46,402 nucleotides of DNA. Source: Paulinella micropora. Taxonomy: Eukaryota; Cercozoa; Imbricatea; Euglyphida. The stretch lies in assembly GCA_009731375.1 (NCBI GenBank), contig BJOX01000002.1:1643781-1690182 (forward strand), written 5' to 3'. Below are positions 44,101-46,402 of the stretch, piece by piece. Numbering within the stretch: the first letter of the stretch is position 1; each line of letters opens with the position of its first letter. Under the pieces are notes generated by a model that saw nothing but the letters and a program-made list of their open reading frames with translations, was not told the DNA's origin and ran no database searches. A program made the translations under genes and the position numbers.

Positions 44101-44820
44101 TTCGGACCCTTCCGAAGAGGCCTCCGGTTTGCGCTTTCCAGTTGGATCAGGTGTGGAGGCTGAAGAAGAAGACGACAACGGAGACAGGGGAACCTGGGGT
44201 GGGGCAGAAGACGACGAGGGTGAAGACGGTGTCGCGGAAGTGGCAGAGGAGCTCCTAGCCAGAGGCGTGATGGTTCCAACCGCCGCCTTGGGCTGTTTTT
44301 TGTTCGAGGGGATGGACCGTAATCGAGTGGATTTAGAGGAACTACTCGATGAAGAGCTCGAAGAACTACTCGACGAAGAGCTCGAAGGCTGTGTGGCAGC
44401 AGGGGCTGAAGACACGAGGCTTTGGGGCCTTGCTGCAGCTAGCTGAGCAGAAACGCGACGAGCGAGGGCAGGGTCGGCGCGTGCAGGTTCCTCTTCGTTT
44501 TCAACTGCCATCACCTCAGTAGCTGCAACACTGCCCTGAGAATTCGCGGTGCGGGATGCAGCACTAGCAAGACAATTGGTGGGATGGAAAACAGAGGAAG
44601 GATCAGCCTGCGAATCAGCGATTGTCCCCTTGGCCTCCTCCTTGGAACCATCCTAAGTTGAAAAATATGGCATACTTTTCAACACGAGACAATGATGACG
44701 GTGGAAGATGTGTCTCGGATGAAAAATATGACATATTTTTGAGACACGGACAAACAAAAACGAAGTTGAGCAAAGAATCGTGAGACATTGAAGCTCACAA
44801 GAAAAATATTGCATATTTTT
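41131..44820 (-). repeat. dispersed intronic motif AAAAATATGGCATATTTT
   Basis: Near-identical copies (plus-strand orientation) occur at about 41136, 42250, 43955, 44661, 44721 and 44801. The first is beyond or near the 3' end and the others lie in introns of the ParB-methyltransferase gene. None lies inside a proposed exon. Confidence 0.8.
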
Positions 44821-45463
44821 GTTTGAAGACCTTAGCCTGCTCATCCATCTCTTTTTGAAATTGCTTAAGGTAGTTGTTCACAGCCCCTACACCCGAGAGC
44901 AAAAACAAAAAATCATAGTGACACGAAGCCAAAAAAACAGTTCAGGCAAGCATGGCAGCCATGAACTCACAGCCCATAATTGAAACTTGTTCAAATTCAA
45001 GCAACAACTAGAACAACAGACACAAAGCAACAACAAACAACTAGAACAAAGGAGAGAGAGCTTGCTGACTTGTAGGAGCTGCCACGTTTGGGCCTTTGGA
45101 GAACATGTCGTACAACTTCTCTTCCCAGGTCACATCCGCAGGCCAGCCCACGTAGTAAGCTGTCGTCAGGCAGAGTTCATCGAGCAAGGCAAACGTCTTG
45201 AATTCTCCAGCTTCGTCTTGGCTTGTGTCGTTGACCCACACCTGGACGAGCCAAAGTCGAGGGTTGTACTGGTAACTAGTAGCACCTTTTGGCTTCAACG
45301 CAAACTTCCACACAACACCGAGATCGAAAGAGCTCTCGATTTGACCCGTGTAGTCACTCCCATGCTCTCCTCCAAACTCCAGCTCAGAGACAATGAGCTT
45401 CATTTCAGGTGTGATCCACCATTTGAAGGTGACGTAAGACTTGTCGACAGAGGGACCACCCAT
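41230..45463 (-). CDS. ParB-like domain fused to a DNA N6/N4-type methyltransferase, spliced
   Basis: Proposed exons in transcript order, with GT-AG and agreeing phases: 45463-45070 (MGGPSVDKSYVTFKWWITP; unknown domain), 44886-44831, 44652-44001 (Ser-rich, then basic PEKKRRMKGEKG), 43932 to about 42527 (collapsing the duplication at 43131-43393), 42398-42293 and 42201 to about 41590. Exon 4 reads RLLDLEHVKQLAENFQKS ... LQAIVGLHSSHAIQQLHRE, like the ParB/sulfiredoxin fold. The last exons give HFGNATILVQDMF, the catalytic LLYADLPYNIF (DLPY form of DPPY) and VLVACMGSGSEVIGALQANM (SAM-binding). A Cys-rich tail (CCVCEATFNV, CQKCNS) follows in shifted frames. The product should methylate adenine or cytosine amino groups in DNA. 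The fusion resembles phage and bacterial proteins. The end is uncertain: the stop is 41230-41232, or further on with CSEDCHNGW. Confidence 0.75.
43131..43393. other. false duplication around a 10-N gap
   Basis: Bases 43131-43254 and 43270-43393 are the same 124-bp segment with about 5 percent difference, separated by 10 N (43255-43264). The offset is 139, and collapsing it restores one continuous methyltransferase-gene exon, so this is two haplotypes or reads left unmerged. Confidence 0.85.
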
Positions 45464-46146
45464 GATGTAGTGTTCGGAAAGCGATTTTGAGAGTGCAAAA
45501 ATCTAGACACAAAAAAAAAGTGCTCAAGTTGACCGGAAGCGGTCACGAAGCAAAAAAAAAAATGAAGTTAGGCCTGAAAACATGTGGTTTTTTTTCATTT
45601 TGATAGGGACGGAAAGTCACGCTCATATGACGGAGACTTATGAAGTAGGGGCCGCCCCGGGTCCGGTCGTAGGGAAACTTTTTTTGCATGCAAAGTTTCA
45701 AACATTAAAATAATGACGTAGAACACTGTTTAAAGCTGTAATATTGTATTTTAATGCAAAAAAACAATGTTTGAACTATTATTAAGGTGCGTAGATGAGC
45801 ATGCAGACCATAGCAGATAGCGGCCTGCACCGGTACTTGCAAAGTGCACGTGCTACATGTTACCTGCTATCAGCGCGTAAGTACAAACGATACAAACACG
45901 ATTTCGATGCAGATTTAATTGAATTCAGCTTTTGTTGCCACTAATTATTTTTTTCTGGTCCTGGTGGCACCCGCCAGCCACTCGCCAGTACAAGTACGCT
46001 AAGCTAGTGACAACATGCAATAATTCAAAGTCCTGCAGTGCCAGTGCAAAGACACAGTGTCAGCATCTCAAGCAGCTACATTTCTAAGGACTTTCAACAT
46101 GATTGGCCTCATTCAGCTGCTAAAAATAAAAAAAAACCACGCCCAC
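45464..46146. other. intergenic region, nothing recognised
   Basis: AT-rich unique sequence with A-tracts lies between the start of the methyltransferase gene and the stop codon of the next minus-strand gene. It presumably includes the promoter of the former and the 3' UTR of the latter, but no motif can be defended. Confidence 0.6.
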
Positions 46147-46401
46147 TCACTCATCCTCCTCCAGATCTGATTCATCATCAGATGAAGCCAAGCCACCGCA
46201 GTTAATGCATCCTGCGAATTCCTGATCACCTGGATCTAATGGATTTGGATAGTTACAATACGCGCACATCCAGCGCGTTGCGGGCTCTTCGTACTCGCTC
46301 CCTTCATCATCTTCTGCGTCGCTTTCAGCATATGAGTCTACCTTCGCCGCCTTGGAGCGAGGCTGTCTGGTAGAAGCTGCTGCGGCCGCGCCCGAGGAAT
46401 T
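46147..46401 (-). CDS. 3' end of a gene with a RanBP2-like zinc ribbon (partial)
   Basis: The minus strand is open from the window edge to TGA 46147-46149, too far from any start to be called as a complete ORF. It reads SSGAAAAASTRQPRSKAAK, an acidic stretch (ESDAEDDEGSEYEE), then RWMCAYCNYPNPLDPGDQE and GCINCGG, ending in an acidic tail (DDESDLEEDE). The pattern W-x-C-x2-C ... C-x2-C fits the RanBP2-type zinc finger family, which binds proteins or single-stranded RNA. The N-terminal part lies beyond the window. Confidence 0.6.
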   Translation of the reverse strand, partial: NSSGAAAAASTRQPRSKAAKVDSYAESDAEDDEGSEYEEPATRWMCAYCNYPNPLDPGDQEFAGCINCGGLASSDDESDLEEDE

Positions 46402-46402
46402 A

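Overview
This is nuclear DNA of a eukaryote, most likely a unicellular alga or another protist. The evidence is GT-AG spliced genes, AATAAA signals, very abundant tetranucleotide and dinucleotide microsatellites, and a Ty3/Gypsy-type LTR retrotransposon. I cannot name the species. The kinase gene has an LIDFDAA activation-loop start of a kind I associate with stramenopile or alveolate kinases, but that is only a hint. Nine N gaps (several of exactly 10 N) show a draft assembly. At least three of the 10-N gaps are flanked by the same sequence twice, so they are unmerged overlaps rather than missing DNA.

Region by region: 1-1490 is microsatellite with one possible membrane-protein exon on the minus strand. 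1493-8563 (+) is an F-box/leucine-rich-repeat gene that I could assemble into ten phase-consistent exons (823 codons); most of its introns are filled by (CTAT)n, (CT)n, (GTAT)n, (CTT)n or poly-T. 8564-10450 holds the 3' end, a 31-bp minisatellite and no supported gene. 10451-17700 (+) is a compositionally different block with a Gag-like protein and further unknown proteins in one long frame broken by three isolated stop codons; no reverse transcriptase is visible. 17841-22364 (+) is a multi-exon protein kinase gene with an HGD/DFD catalytic core and a coiled-coil tail. 22365-24800 is AT-rich with hairpins and a minisatellite.

24815-27820 (+) is a run of overlapping ORFs with SR-rich and RGG-rich proteins, probably a second Gag-type element or its remains. 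27810-29554 (+) is a spliced gene with an SDGG...HGRSMCD signature, poly-Q and a Glu/Gln tail. 29922-40464 (-) is a nearly intact LTR retrotransposon: 247-bp TGT...ACA LTRs, a TTAA target duplication, and Gag and Pol in one frame separated by UGA-CGG, with a further UAG eight codons after the only upstream ATG. It sits exactly in the centre of a CAATATTAATATTG palindrome belonging to a local AT repeat.

41230-45463 (-) is a spliced gene joining a ParB-like domain to a DNA N6/N4-type methyltransferase and a Cys-rich zinc-binding tail, probably of phage or bacterial ancestry. 46147-46401 (-) is the 3' end of another gene with a RanBP2-like zinc ribbon. The two host-like genes at the left (F-box protein, kinase) are probably single-copy signalling or ubiquitin-pathway genes. 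The right half is dominated by mobile or captured modules.
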